NCBI RefSeq assembly: GCF_000384075.1 | Contig: NZ_KB913025.1 | Location: forward strand, 2,185,551 to 2,249,550 | Origin: Methylovulum miyakonense HT12 | GTDB lineage: Bacteria; Pseudomonadota; Gammaproteobacteria; Methylococcales; Methylomonadaceae | Direction: 5' to 3' | DNA: 64,000 nucleotides | Shown: positions 46,156-54,751 of the stretch, piece after piece | Numbering within the stretch: the stretch's first letter is position 1 | Layout: every line of letters begins with the position of its first letter | The notes under the pieces: model-generated | Databases searched by the model: none | Told to the model about the DNA's origin: nothing | What the model saw: the letters and a program-made list of their open reading frames with translations, nothing else | Made by a program: the position numbers and the translations under genes

Positions 46156-47013
46156 ATTCAGCAATTCCCAAACGGGTTGGATGTTAGCTGGCAAGGCGGC
46201 CAAGCGGCCTAGTTCCACCCATTGGTCGGGGGTGTGGAAATCTGACCCCGTGGAGCCGGAGAGCCCAAAGTTTTTGGCAAGCTGGGCGGCGCGCTTGATT
46301 TCATCAGGGTTAATCCGTCCGGTGACGATTTCTATGCCTTGTCCGCCCGCCTCTTTAAATACCGCTAACAACTTTCTCATTTTATTGGCACTGAGGTTGT
46401 AGCGTAAGGGATGCGCCAACACCGCCACGCCGCCGGCTCCGGTGATCCAGCCCACGGCTTCTGCCAATTCCGCCCAAGGTGTCGCCACATAAGCGGCTTT
46501 GCCTTTGGCGAGATAGCGGTCAAACGCTTCTTGCTGGGTGTCGACATGATGCCCGGCAACCAGAAAATCGGCAAAGTGGCTACGTGTGACCATGCCGTCA
46601 CCTGCTGCCGCCATGACCGCCGCCAAGGCGCCCGGGATATTTTTTTTCGCCAGTTTTTCGGCAATCCGTTCGGCGCGGTTCATACGTGTGCCTTGCAAGA
46701 TGTGGGTGGCTTCGGCGAGCGGCGGGTAGGCCGGATCAATCCCCAAGCCAATAATATGGAAACACTGGTTTTGCCATTGGGCTGACAATTCAATGCCCGG
46801 GATCAATTTAATGCCGGCGGTAGCGGCACAGGCTTGCGCCTCTATGAGCCCGGCGGTGGTGTCGTGGTCGGTCAGGGCCAGGGCGGTCACGCCATGCCCG
46901 TGGGCGCGTTGCACTACGGCAGTGGGCGACAAAGACCCGTCCGATGCGCTGGAATGGCAATGCAGGTCATAAATTTCAGGCTTGGCCGGATCAGAAGGGC
47001 TAGGTTCGGGCAT
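46153..47013 (-). CDS. rnm: PHP-domain phosphoesterase (RNase AM / YciV type)
   Basis: The 286-residue protein has a PHP metal-dependent phosphoesterase domain with YDLHCHSSASDGSLSP (first His pair), ALTDHDTTAGL, GIELSAQW, AVLAHPLRYN and a final TGSDFHTP, all metal-ligand motifs. YciV/RNase AM trims 5' ends of ribosomal and small RNAs as a 5'-3' exonuclease and hydrolyses 3',5'-bisnucleotides. The ATG at 47013 is two bases after the ABC gene's stop. Assignment within the PHP group is by overall similarity. Confidence 0.87.
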   Translation of the reverse strand: MPEPSPSDPAKPEIYDLHCHSSASDGSLSPTAVVQRAHGHGVTALALTDHDTTAGLIEAQACAATAGIKLIPGIELSAQWQNQCFHIIGLGIDPAYPPLAEATHILQGTRMNRAERIAEKLAKKNIPGALAAVMAAAGDGMVTRSHFADFLVAGHHVDTQQEAFDRYLAKGKAAYVATPWAELAEAVGWITGAGGVAVLAHPLRYNLSANKMRKLLAVFKEAGGQGIEIVTGRINPDEIKRAAQLAKNFGLSGSTGSDFHTPDQWVELGRLAALPANIQPVWELLN

Positions 47014-47015
47014 GG

Positions 47016-48806
47016 TTATTGGTACTCGCCGTATAGTTTGGCATAAAGGCCATTTTGCTGGATTAAGGTTTCGTGCCGCCCTTGTTCGCAAATGACCCCT
47101 TGTTCAAACACATAAACATGGTCAGCTTGTTTAACGGCACTGAGCCGGTGGGCGATAATGAGCGTGGTGCGGCCTCTTAAAAATTCCGCAAGTGCTTGAT
47201 GCAGATTATATTCCGTTTCGCTGTCGAGTGCAGAAGTTGCTTCGTCAAGGATCACCACTTTTGGATTGGCGACCATCATCCGCGCAATCGCCATGCGCTG
47301 GCGCTGACCGCCGGACAGGCGCATCCCGTGCCGCCCGACCACCGTATCCAAGCCGTGTTGCAAATCTTTAATGACATCGCCCAGTTGGGCAATTCCCAAC
47401 GCGTTCCACAGCACCGCATCGGCGACGGGTTTACCCAAGGTCAGGTTGGCGCGGATGGTGTCGTTAAACAACACCGGATGTTGCAACACGGTGACGACAT
47501 TTTCCCTAACCACATCCAAGCCAATCTGTTCAATCGGCACCTCATTAAAATAAATGCGCCCTGCCTCGCAAGGATACAAACCAATCAAGATTTGGATCAA
47601 GGTCGATTTGCCGCCGCCGCTCGCGCCGACCAACGCGACTTTTTCACCGGCTTTGATATGCAGCTTGATGCCGTTCAGGATGCTGTCTTCGCCGTAACTG
47701 AAATGCAGGTTATCGACCCTGACGGATACCGTTTTGTGGTCTGTGAACGGGTTTGCCAGATGCGGGAATTGCGGTTCCTGTTTTAAGGCATGAAGCCGGT
47801 TGATCCGCGTCAACGCCGCTTTGGCGGCAAAGAAACTGTATTGGATATTCAAAATTTCCTGCACCGGCGCCATCATGAACCACAGGTAACCGAACACCGC
47901 GAACATTTGCCCCATCGTCAAATCCGAATAGAACACCATCAACATCGCCCCGGCGCGGAACACGTCAAAACCAAACAGGAAGACAAAGAAGCTAAAACGG
48001 TTGGCGGCATCGCTTTTCCACGCATAGGCAATGGTGGTGTCTTTCACCGACAGCGCGGCGTTAATGAGTTGCTGGCAATAATGTTCCTCGCGGTTGCTGG
48101 CGCGGATTTGGTGGATCGCTTCCAGGGTTTCGGTCAAGGCTTGTTGGAACACTTCATAGGCCGAATTTTCCTTGGCTTTCAGGTGCTTGACATTCGCCCC
48201 GACGACACGGGTGAAATAAATCACAACGGGGTTCAGCAGCAAGATAAACAAACCCAGTTGCCAGTGCATCCACAGCAAAATCACCGCCGTGCCGATGGTC
48301 GTCAGCACCGCAATCAACAACTTGCTGATGGTGTTGCCGATAAAACTGTCCAGCGTGTCCAAATCCGTGACCAAGTGTGTCACTACCGTGCCCGTGCCTA
48401 GGCCCTCATATTCCGCCATCGAAATCGTCCGCAAACGCCCGATCAAATCCTTGCGGATGCGGAACACGATGTCCTTGGCAATCACCGAAAACTGCCGTAA
48501 CTGGATGATATTGAAAATAATCGCCAACAAACGCAACAACACGCTGGCGAACAGCACCACGCCGATGTAAAGGACGGGTTGCTGCCAATCCGGCGGTGAA
48601 AAACGGTTGATGAAGCCGATCACCGGGCCAGGTTTATGCAGCAGCACTTCATCGACCAGCAAGGGCATCAGCAAGGGCACAGGCACGCTGGCGATGGTCG
48701 CCAAAATGGCAATCAAATGGGAATAAACCAGGGCTTTTTTATGTTCAAGCGCGATTTTTTTGATGTGGTTCCAACTGTAAACGGGGGAGTCCGGTTTGGC
48801 TTGCAC
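47016..48806 (-). CDS. ABC exporter half-transporter (MsbA/McjD-type)
   Basis: The 596-residue protein fuses a six-helix transmembrane domain (about 20-310) to an ATPase: Walker A GASGGGKST, signature LSGGQRQRMAIARM, Walker B VVILDEATSALDSETE and the switch His in LIIAHRLSAVK. It works as a homodimer, exporting lipids, peptides or drugs. No peptidase C39 domain or MFP/TolC partner is present, so it is not a clear transporter for the RTX protein. It precedes the PHP gene by two bases. Confidence 0.9.
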   Translation of the reverse strand: MQAKPDSPVYSWNHIKKIALEHKKALVYSHLIAILATIASVPVPLLMPLLVDEVLLHKPGPVIGFINRFSPPDWQQPVLYIGVVLFASVLLRLLAIIFNIIQLRQFSVIAKDIVFRIRKDLIGRLRTISMAEYEGLGTGTVVTHLVTDLDTLDSFIGNTISKLLIAVLTTIGTAVILLWMHWQLGLFILLLNPVVIYFTRVVGANVKHLKAKENSAYEVFQQALTETLEAIHQIRASNREEHYCQQLINAALSVKDTTIAYAWKSDAANRFSFFVFLFGFDVFRAGAMLMVFYSDLTMGQMFAVFGYLWFMMAPVQEILNIQYSFFAAKAALTRINRLHALKQEPQFPHLANPFTDHKTVSVRVDNLHFSYGEDSILNGIKLHIKAGEKVALVGASGGGKSTLIQILIGLYPCEAGRIYFNEVPIEQIGLDVVRENVVTVLQHPVLFNDTIRANLTLGKPVADAVLWNALGIAQLGDVIKDLQHGLDTVVGRHGMRLSGGQRQRMAIARMMVANPKVVILDEATSALDSETEYNLHQALAEFLRGRTTLIIAHRLSAVKQADHVYVFEQGVICEQGRHETLIQQNGLYAKLYGEYQ

Positions 48807-49248
48807 AGGAATAGGGGGAGGGGATTTAAAAAAGCGGATATTGTAGCATTTTGGTGGGGAAAGGGATCAGAAGGTCAACATTCATTAGCAATTTTCATTA
48901 TGACCTCAAGCTACCTTATTTCAGGCTTTGGGGTCGGTCAGTTGGGTTTTCCGGGGATAAATCATCCCGCCCCCTCCAGCTATCAAAACACCCGTGTTGT
49001 AGGCTGGGATGAAGCGATAGCGCAATCCCAGCACCACAAGCGACTCTGCTGGGGTTCCTTGCGTTTTATGCCCTGCGGGGTACACCCCAGCCTACTTTGC
49101 TGAGTGTCATAATGAGGATTGCTGGACATTCATTGTGATTATGATGCTTGTGGAAGGGGGATTTTAATGAATGTCCTGTTCGAAGGGGGCAGGGCATCCT
49201 GCCTTGGCGGCCAGTGGGTAGGAGTAACAGGCTATGTTTTCTACGAAA
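48807..49248. other. 442-base gap between gspM and the ABC gene
   Basis: No gene is supported. The gap holds the palindromic element at 48999-49095; the rest shows no clear promoter or terminator. Confidence 0.4.
48999..49095. repeat. GTAGG-ended palindromic element E
   Basis: Starts GTAGGCTGGGATGAAGCGATAG, ends ACCCCAGCCTAC, and shares GCGATAGCGCAATCCCAGCA with the element at 5161-5242 read in reverse. It is about 97 bases long. Confidence 0.7.
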
Positions 49249-49743
49249 TCACAACCCCAACAAAACCTTACCCTTAACCTTCCCGGTATCACCCGCTTCA
49301 CGACCCAGGCTAATTTGCTTGACGCTGATGCCGTTGTTGCTGCTGAGCATGGCCAGCCAATCTATCAGCGGGTCAAACGGGCATTGTTCCAGCGATACGG
49401 TGACGTTGTCTTGGCCTTCGGGTTGCAGGCGTTTGATCGCGGGTTTGATGCCCGCCTGTTCGCTGCCGCTGTCGATGATGCCTAATAACGATTGCCCGGA
49501 TGTGTCTGGCGCGTTGGTGGCGGTTTGGCTGCGTAGGGTGGTAACTTCGCCGCTGATGCTTTGCAAAAAACCGTTAAGGCGTTGCTGGTTTTCGATAGCC
49601 GTGTCCAGTTGTTGCTGGGCTTCGAGGAGGGGTTGGTAGGTGTAGGCGTAGAGGCCGCTCACCAACAATATTGCGCCGCCGCCGAACAGCAGTACGCGCT
49701 CACGGACATTGAGTTTTGCTAACCAATGGTTGATGGGGTTCAT
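49249..49743 (-). CDS. gspM: Type II secretion protein GspM
   Basis: GspM is an inner-membrane partner of GspL in the T2SS assembly platform. The 164-residue protein has one membrane segment near the N-terminus (VLLFGGGAILLVSGLYAYTY), a coiled-coil stretch and a small ferredoxin-like periplasmic domain. It overlaps gspL's stop by four bases (ATGA) and is the last gsp gene; no gspN follows. Confidence 0.88.
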   Translation of the reverse strand: MNPINHWLAKLNVRERVLLFGGGAILLVSGLYAYTYQPLLEAQQQLDTAIENQQRLNGFLQSISGEVTTLRSQTATNAPDTSGQSLLGIIDSGSEQAGIKPAIKRLQPEGQDNVTVSLEQCPFDPLIDWLAMLSSNNGISVKQISLGREAGDTGKVKGKVLLGL

Positions 49744-50942
49744 TGTCTGCCCTCGTTGATGTCGATACGCGCCGTGACGCCGTTTTCATCCGGGTCTGCC
49801 GAAAGCATTTTTACGCCCAGGCCGTGCGTGTCTTGTAGGCTTTGTTTGAATTGGTCAACTTGCCCGACATCGCTGGAGGTGAGCTGTAGGGTGAGCGTGT
49901 TGTTGGCAAACTCCAGCGCTTGCAATTGTAGGTCAGGATGTTGTGAAAGCACTTCGCCAGTTTGATGAAGCAAACGCAAAAACACGCTGCCGCCGTTATG
50001 GCCTTGCTTGCGCAAAGCGATCAGTTCCTGTTCGGCTTGGGTTTTGATGTTGACGATGCGTTTTAGGTGGGGGAAGGTTTGTTTGAACAAGTCCTTATTC
50101 GTGGTTTCCAGAGCCTGCAATTCACTTTCACTTTGCCAATAGCGGTCCAGCACGATGCCGTATTGCAAACCGACGGCGAGCAACAATAACGTGGCGGCGG
50201 GTAGCCAGTGTCGCCAGCGGAATTGGGCGGTGTTGCCGGGGCGGTATTGTCCGGCCAGTAGGTTCAACATGGGTTTGTCGGGCAGGTTTGCCGCCAACAT
50301 CACTAAGGGTTCGGCAATCAGTTCGATAGTGGTTTGCAAACCGTCAGGCCGCGGCAAGGTGCAAGCTTGGTCGCTCCAAACTTGCAGATGTGCCGGCAAT
50401 GGCTTGTCAGGCAAGGTTTTTTCGATGCTTTTTTCTATAAACAAAGGCAAAAAATCCTGGTCACAACCGCCGCCTTGCCATTGCCCATACCGTACGGCGG
50501 CGTGGCCGCCTGTCAGCAATACGCAAACGCCCGTTTCCTGATAAGGCAGCAGCAGCGTTTCGGCATACACGGCTTCCAATCTGATCCCGGCGTCGTGGCA
50601 GGGCTGGAGCAGGTGTTGCAGGCGTTCGTGGGCGATGGCGGCAACCGCTACCAAACCGTCCGGCAATTTGTGCCAGGCCAGATGGTAAGTTTCCACTTCA
50701 TTGGCCAGCCAGTCTTCTATCGCGTAGGGCAGGGCTCTGGCGATTTGGCGATGGGCGACGGGCAATTCGACGGTGAACAGCAGCACGTCGGTGGCGGGCA
50801 GCAGCAAAATGACGCTGGCGTTGGTTGCGGAGCTTGCCAGCTGTTGCAAACTGCCATGTTGCACTGTGTCAGGCGCGGATAGGCTGGCCCACTCATACAG
50901 CGGCGGGTTGGGGATCATTCTGGCGAGTAAGGTCTCAGCCAT
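49740..50942 (-). CDS. gspL: Type II secretion protein GspL
   Basis: GspL links the cytoplasmic ATPase GspE to the membrane platform. The 400-residue protein has an actin-like cytoplasmic domain (LPATDVLLFTVELPVAHRQIARALPYAIEDWLA region), one membrane helix (WLPAATLLLLAVGLQYGIV near 265-285) and a periplasmic ferredoxin-like domain. I use ATG 50942 (MAETLLARMIPN), which overlaps gspK's TGA by eight bases; the reading to 51014 runs back into gspK. Confidence 0.9.
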   Translation of the reverse strand: MAETLLARMIPNPPLYEWASLSAPDTVQHGSLQQLASSATNASVILLLPATDVLLFTVELPVAHRQIARALPYAIEDWLANEVETYHLAWHKLPDGLVAVAAIAHERLQHLLQPCHDAGIRLEAVYAETLLLPYQETGVCVLLTGGHAAVRYGQWQGGGCDQDFLPLFIEKSIEKTLPDKPLPAHLQVWSDQACTLPRPDGLQTTIELIAEPLVMLAANLPDKPMLNLLAGQYRPGNTAQFRWRHWLPAATLLLLAVGLQYGIVLDRYWQSESELQALETTNKDLFKQTFPHLKRIVNIKTQAEQELIALRKQGHNGGSVFLRLLHQTGEVLSQHPDLQLQALEFANNTLTLQLTSSDVGQVDQFKQSLQDTHGLGVKMLSADPDENGVTARIDINEGRQ

Positions 50943-51912
50943 GTTCAGGGCTCCTGCGTTGTCGCTTGAGGACGGTGACTTCACCGCTTTCGGTGCGTTT
51001 AAGTTGGCTGGCAAAATTTAAGGTGATTTTGCCGGTTTGGACACGGCTGTTGAGCAGGAACAACCCGCTGTTGACGCTAAGCCCGTGTTTGCCAAGGCCC
51101 AAGGGGGCAACGGCTTCATGTTTGAGGAAATCGTCCAGGCTAGTGAAGGGTTTTTCCTTGAGCGCGTGCACCAGTGAGTCTAGGTTTTTATCCGGAAAAC
51201 CGGCCACCAAACTGCGCAAGATTAGCTTGTCGGCGGTGTTGATGTTGATGGGCGCGTAAGTGTCGGCGACGTAAATATAAGGTTGCAAACGTTGGTAATC
51301 GGCGCGGCTGATGCCATGCACCAAGAGCAGTTCGCTGACATCGGAAAACATCCGGTTGGCGCTACGGTAGGGTGTGGCTTTGTCCAAATAGGTTTCGTCT
51401 TCCGCGCCGTTGGGATAACGGATTTTGTTGTCGGCGTCTAGCCAGTCCAAGATGGCGTCAATCGAGTTGGTTTTGATTTTTAGGGATTCCATTAACTGGC
51501 GCAAACGCTCAATGTCCAGGCCGCTGGGTTCGCCGTCGACCAGCAAATTATTCAGGTTAAAGCGCCCTTGCAAATCTTCGATTGCCGCCGTCATGCTGCC
51601 GCCTGGCACGGCGGTTTCCGGCAATACCCGCGCCCAGGCCTCTTCGTAACTGTCGCTTTTATTGGCCCGTGCATCTTCGCTTAAGGTTTTGCCCGCCCAA
51701 CTTTCCAAACCATAAACTGTGTCCATGCCTTGCGCCGAGCGCAGGAGGTTTTCGGTGCGGCGTATATCCAACTGGCGGCTGCTCGACATTGCGACTAAGG
51801 CGATGCTGGCGATGGCTAGGATGAACAGGACGGTTAATAATGCCATGCCATTTTGAGGTCTTACAGTCGTAACCCGGCCTACATTGATAGAAGAATAAAA
51901 TGAAATAGGCAT
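50935..51912 (-). CDS. gspK: Type II secretion minor pseudopilin GspK
   Basis: GspK caps the pseudopilus tip with GspI and GspJ. The 325-residue protein has the prepilin cleavage site QNG|MALLTVLFILAIASI and, as usual for GspK, lacks the +5 glutamate. The long globular body contains ILDWLDADNKIRYPNGAEDE, the calcium-binding-like segment, and NINTADKLILRSL. Gap to gspJ is five bases. Confidence 0.92.
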   Translation of the reverse strand: MPISFYSSINVGRVTTVRPQNGMALLTVLFILAIASIALVAMSSSRQLDIRRTENLLRSAQGMDTVYGLESWAGKTLSEDARANKSDSYEEAWARVLPETAVPGGSMTAAIEDLQGRFNLNNLLVDGEPSGLDIERLRQLMESLKIKTNSIDAILDWLDADNKIRYPNGAEDETYLDKATPYRSANRMFSDVSELLLVHGISRADYQRLQPYIYVADTYAPININTADKLILRSLVAGFPDKNLDSLVHALKEKPFTSLDDFLKHEAVAPLGLGKHGLSVNSGLFLLNSRVQTGKITLNFASQLKRTESGEVTVLKRQRRSPEHG

Positions 51913-51917
51913 GGCTT

Positions 51918-52496
51918 TTAGCTATGGATAAAAAACAAACGCTTAATTTCACCCAATCCCTGTACGGTAAATGTCATCTCCATCGCTTTAGGCGTTTCAT
52001 TCGCCGACCAAAATGTTGTCCAATTGTCTTTAAAAAACCGCAATTGCAGGTTCTCCAATGCCAACAGTTTACGTCGCCTAGATTCACTTTGCTGGGTGCG
52101 GTCTAGTGTCGTCCACACATAGCGGTACAACGCGCCTTGTTCCAGACGGTAACTGATGCGCTGCAATTGGCTACCGGACTGGTACCCGGACCAGGCCGGG
52201 ACGCTGCGGGTCAGGGTCAAAATTTCGCCATCCATGCCGCCGTGCATCGCCATTTCATCGGTGCCGTAATCGTCGCGCACCGAACGCGTGACGCTGTGCA
52301 GCAAATCTTCGTTAAGCAGGTACAAGGCCATTTGTAGCTCGGATAATTGTGCCGATTTGATGCTGGTTTGGGCGCGGGCATCTAGCAGGATTTTTAATCC
52401 CGAATACGCCATCACCGACATGATCGCGAATACCGCCATTGCAATCAGCAATTCCAGCAGGGTGAAGCCTTTGTGTTTTATGGAGTAAAAAAACAT
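51918..52496 (-). CDS. gspJ: Type II secretion minor pseudopilin GspJ
   Basis: The 192-residue protein has prepilin motif HKG|FTLLELLIAMAVFAIMS with E+5, and the GspJ-type LRISYRLEQG-like segment (QRISYRLEQGALYRYVW). It forms the tip complex with GspK and GspI. Six bases separate it from gspI. Confidence 0.93.
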   Translation of the reverse strand: MFFYSIKHKGFTLLELLIAMAVFAIMSVMAYSGLKILLDARAQTSIKSAQLSELQMALYLLNEDLLHSVTRSVRDDYGTDEMAMHGGMDGEILTLTRSVPAWSGYQSGSQLQRISYRLEQGALYRYVWTTLDRTQQSESRRRKLLALENLQLRFFKDNWTTFWSANETPKAMEMTFTVQGLGEIKRLFFIHS

Positions 52497-52502
52497 GTTT
52501 TT

Positions 52503-52886
52503 TTACTCCGTTTTCGGTTTGACGGGCTTGGCAATCAAGCTGGTCATCGTGATATACGGGTCTTTGTCACCTTCCAGAAACACGTTGACGGTGTATTGCC
52601 ACAGCCCCAAAGCGTTGCTAGTGACTGGGCGTTGCACTTGCCAGTACCATTTGCGTCTCGCCATCGTCTCCCAGCCGTCTTGTTGTTCGGGTAGTTCTGT
52701 AGACAAACGCAGTTGGGTGATGTGGTTGCTGGCGATGATCCCCGCCAAGGTTTTGTTTTCCACGTGCCAAAGATTGCGGCTGTTATCAGAGGTGATTTTT
52801 ATTAGGCTAATCATCACGATAGCCAGCACCGCCAAGGCAATGAGGATTTCCAGCAGGGTGAAGCCTTTACTGTTTCGCGCAATCAT
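52503..52886 (-). CDS. gspI: Type II secretion minor pseudopilin GspI
   Basis: The 127-residue protein has SKG|FTLLEILIALAVLAIV with E+5 and the short GspI globular domain including TLAGIIASNHITQLRL. Its ATG shares one base with gspH's stop region. Confidence 0.93.
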   Translation of the reverse strand: MIARNSKGFTLLEILIALAVLAIVMISLIKITSDNSRNLWHVENKTLAGIIASNHITQLRLSTELPEQQDGWETMARRKWYWQVQRPVTSNALGLWQYTVNVFLEGDKDPYITMTSLIAKPVKPKTE

Positions 52887-53416
52887 CAGGGTTGTGCCGT
52901 GCTGTGGGCGGATATAATCAGGCCATCTTTGGCGGTGTTGCTTACGGTAAAACTGGCTTCGCTATCGTTTAGCGTTAGTGTGATGTCGAACAAATTCATG
53001 TCGCCATCAGGTGTGAAAATGATTTGCGGATCAGGTTTGGTCGTGCTTATTGTGGTTTCAATCAAAGCTAACGGTTGTTTGTCGAGCATCAGTGATAAAA
53101 CCATTTGCACGGGTAATGTCCGTTCCCGAAAAATCGCGTCCCCGGTTTCTGTGCGCCATTCGCCATCGGCTAGGTTTAAAAAACGGTAGCCATGACGGTT
53201 ACATTCCACGGCTATCGGCATTCCGCGCACCATTGCTTCTTGCGTTGCCAGATTAAATAAAGCCACGATGCGCTCCGCCTCTTGGCGTTGTTGGTCGCCT
53301 TGGGTGCCGGAGCGCATCGACAGTGTCACCAAGCTGCCCATAATGCCGATGATGACGATCACGATCAGCAATTCCAGCAAGGTGAAGCCCTTAACTGAAT
53401 GGTTATCCATACGCAT
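52886..53416 (-). CDS. gspH: Type II secretion minor pseudopilin GspH
   Basis: From the ATG at 53416 the product is 176 residues with VKG|FTLLELLIVIVIIGIMGS and the GspH-type globular part (GTQGDQQRQEAERIVALFNLATQEAMVRGMPIAV start). ATG 53410 is equally possible. The longer reading to 53446 would use sequence of the CACGAAAGACACG repeat and is unlikely. GspH links the major pseudopilin to the tip. The HEPN-like gene is inserted between gspG and gspH. Confidence 0.9.
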   Translation of the reverse strand: MRMDNHSVKGFTLLELLIVIVIIGIMGSLVTLSMRSGTQGDQQRQEAERIVALFNLATQEAMVRGMPIAVECNRHGYRFLNLADGEWRTETGDAIFRERTLPVQMVLSLMLDKQPLALIETTISTTKPDPQIIFTPDGDMNLFDITLTLNDSEASFTVSNTAKDGLIISAHSTAQP

Positions 53417-53433
53417 CAAGCTAAGGATTTTTT

Positions 53434-53451
53434 CCACGAAAGACACGAAAA
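53434..53451. repeat. CCACGAAAGACACGAAAA repeat
   Basis: Short copy of the sequence that ends the 45953-46155 element, located just upstream of gspH and downstream of the inserted HEPN-like gene. Confidence 0.6.
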
Positions 53452-53517
53452 TTTATCTACACTGCATATGGTCATAAACTTCGTTTTTCGATTGTAGCCG
53501 AGAGGGGCGCGCGGGCA

Positions 53518-54033
53518 TCATTGCGTTTCTTTTTTATACCAATGGATAAACTTATCGCTAATATCCTTTGAATCAGAACGCAGATTATTAGCGGCCTCCA
53601 TAGAGGAGACAAGCTGAATTTTAAATTGACCACGACTATATTCCTCTACGCCAATAAGACGCCAAGGATCTAAATCTACATCTCTTTCAGCAGGGCCTCG
53701 TCCCAATCCAGCTGCGTAATCATCAAAATGCTCAAACATGTTTCTTAGTGCTATGAGCGCGTTCTTCCCATTTTGCGTAAAAGCGGAATCAAAACGGTCA
53801 AGTGCCTGTATCGCTTCGCGTTCCACTACGGACAGTCTGGTCAGTGTTTTCACTACGTTACGATATAGCGCAAGACGGATAATTAGGTTTTCCCAAGCAT
53901 ATTCTGTTTCGAAATCAATCAGATCAGCAGTCTTAACGAGATGCTGTGCGGCTATTTGAAGCATGTTCCAAGAATGCGTATGCCTTGGCTTGTAGTAATC
54001 CCAGATAACGCTTTGTTCAGTTGCGTTCGCCAT
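53518..54033 (-). CDS. HEPN-like protein inserted in the T2SS operon
   Basis: The ATG at 54033 has a strong GGAGG site and gives 171 residues; the long upstream reading overlaps gspG and is rejected. The protein is predicted all-helical and carries ALRNMFEHFDDY, an RNxxxH motif (R97, N98, H102) as in HEPN-fold RNases and their non-catalytic relatives. No nucleotidyltransferase (MNT) antitoxin is adjacent. A REP-like repeat lies before it and a CACGAAA repeat after it, consistent with insertion between gspG and gspH. Whether it acts as a ribonuclease is not known. Confidence 0.6.
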   Translation of the reverse strand: MANATEQSVIWDYYKPRHTHSWNMLQIAAQHLVKTADLIDFETEYAWENLIIRLALYRNVVKTLTRLSVVEREAIQALDRFDSAFTQNGKNALIALRNMFEHFDDYAAGLGRGPAERDVDLDPWRLIGVEEYSRGQFKIQLVSSMEAANNLRSDSKDISDKFIHWYKKETQ

Positions 54034-54072
54034 TTTCCCTCCGTTGCGAGCTTTACGCATAATAGTTTGTTG

Positions 54073-54106
54073 AACGTTAAGGACGGGGTTGCAAATCCCG
54101 TCCTGC
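54073..54106. repeat. AACGTTAAGGACGGGGTTGC repeat
   Basis: A 34-base element ending CAAATCCCGTCCTGC, palindromic around GGACGGGGTTGCAAATCCCGTCC, sharing its first 18 bases with 43627-43644. It lies between gspG and the HEPN-like gene. Confidence 0.6.
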
Positions 54107-54142
54107 TTGATGATTCGCCCAATTGCTGATGCGTTGGCAAGT

Positions 54143-54574
54143 TTATTTTTGTTCCCAATTGGTGATGTCCGCACCCGCGTCCGTGCCGCCTTCAACACCA
54201 TCCGCGCCCAGCGAATACAAATCAAACTCGCCATGTGCACCCGGTTGCAGATACAAATACGGCTTGTTCCACGGATCAACAGGCAAGCTATCCAAATATC
54301 CGCCTTTTTTCCAATTCGCCCCCGCCGCTAAGCCGTTGGGTTTGGTCACTAAAGCTTCCAGACCTTGTTCGGTGGTCGGGTAGCTGTAATTGTCGAGACG
54401 GTATAAATCCAAAGCGGCGGTGACGGCGCGAATGTCCTGCTTGGCTTTGGTGGCACGGGCTTCATCAGGCCGGCCCATAATTTTCGGCACGATGATGGAG
54501 GCCAAAATGCCTAAGATGACGACGACGATCATGACTTCTATCAAGGTGAAGCCGGAGAGGTTTTTTTTGTTCAT
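54143..54574 (-). CDS. gspG: Type II secretion major pseudopilin GspG
   Basis: GspG polymerises into the periplasmic pseudopilus. The 143-residue protein has SG|FTLIEVMIVVVILGILAS with E+5, then ALDLYRLDNYSYPTTEQGL and LPVDPWNKPYLYLQPG, the GspG calcium-site region. It is the last gene before the inserted HEPN-like gene. Confidence 0.96.
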   Translation of the reverse strand: MNKKNLSGFTLIEVMIVVVILGILASIIVPKIMGRPDEARATKAKQDIRAVTAALDLYRLDNYSYPTTEQGLEALVTKPNGLAAGANWKKGGYLDSLPVDPWNKPYLYLQPGAHGEFDLYSLGADGVEGGTDAGADITNWEQK

Positions 54575-54600
54575 GTTGGTTTCCTTAACAAAAAAGCAGT

Positions 54601-54678
54601 GTAGGATGGGCTGAACGAAGGGAAGCCCATCAAAATAGTCTGTAAACGATGGGCTTCCCTTCGTTCAGCCCATCCTAC
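54601..54678. repeat. GTAGG-ended palindromic element F (perfect 31-bp arms)
   Basis: GTAGGATGGGCTGAACGAAGG-type arm (54601-54631) and its exact complement (54648-54678) flank a 16-base loop, between gspF and gspG. Almost no mismatch is present, so it would fold strongly in RNA. Confidence 0.95.
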
Positions 54679-54751
54679 AAAGTCAATTTCTTTGATGCTG
54701 GTTCCCAAGCTAGAACTTGGGAACCAGCGCAATATTTAATAAATAGTCGCC

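Noticed and set aside
45920-46171. Minus-strand frame with repeated F-S-C units
   Set aside because: It is the translation of the CACGAAAAG tandem repeat, not a gene.
47016-48806. ABC exporter as the RTX protein's type I transporter
   Set aside because: No membrane fusion protein or outer-membrane channel is adjacent, and the ATPase lacks the C39-like domain usual for large RTX adhesin exporters.
53446-54279. Longer starts for gspH and for the HEPN-like gene
   Set aside because: They run into repeat DNA and into gspG; internal ATGs have better family fit or ribosome sites.
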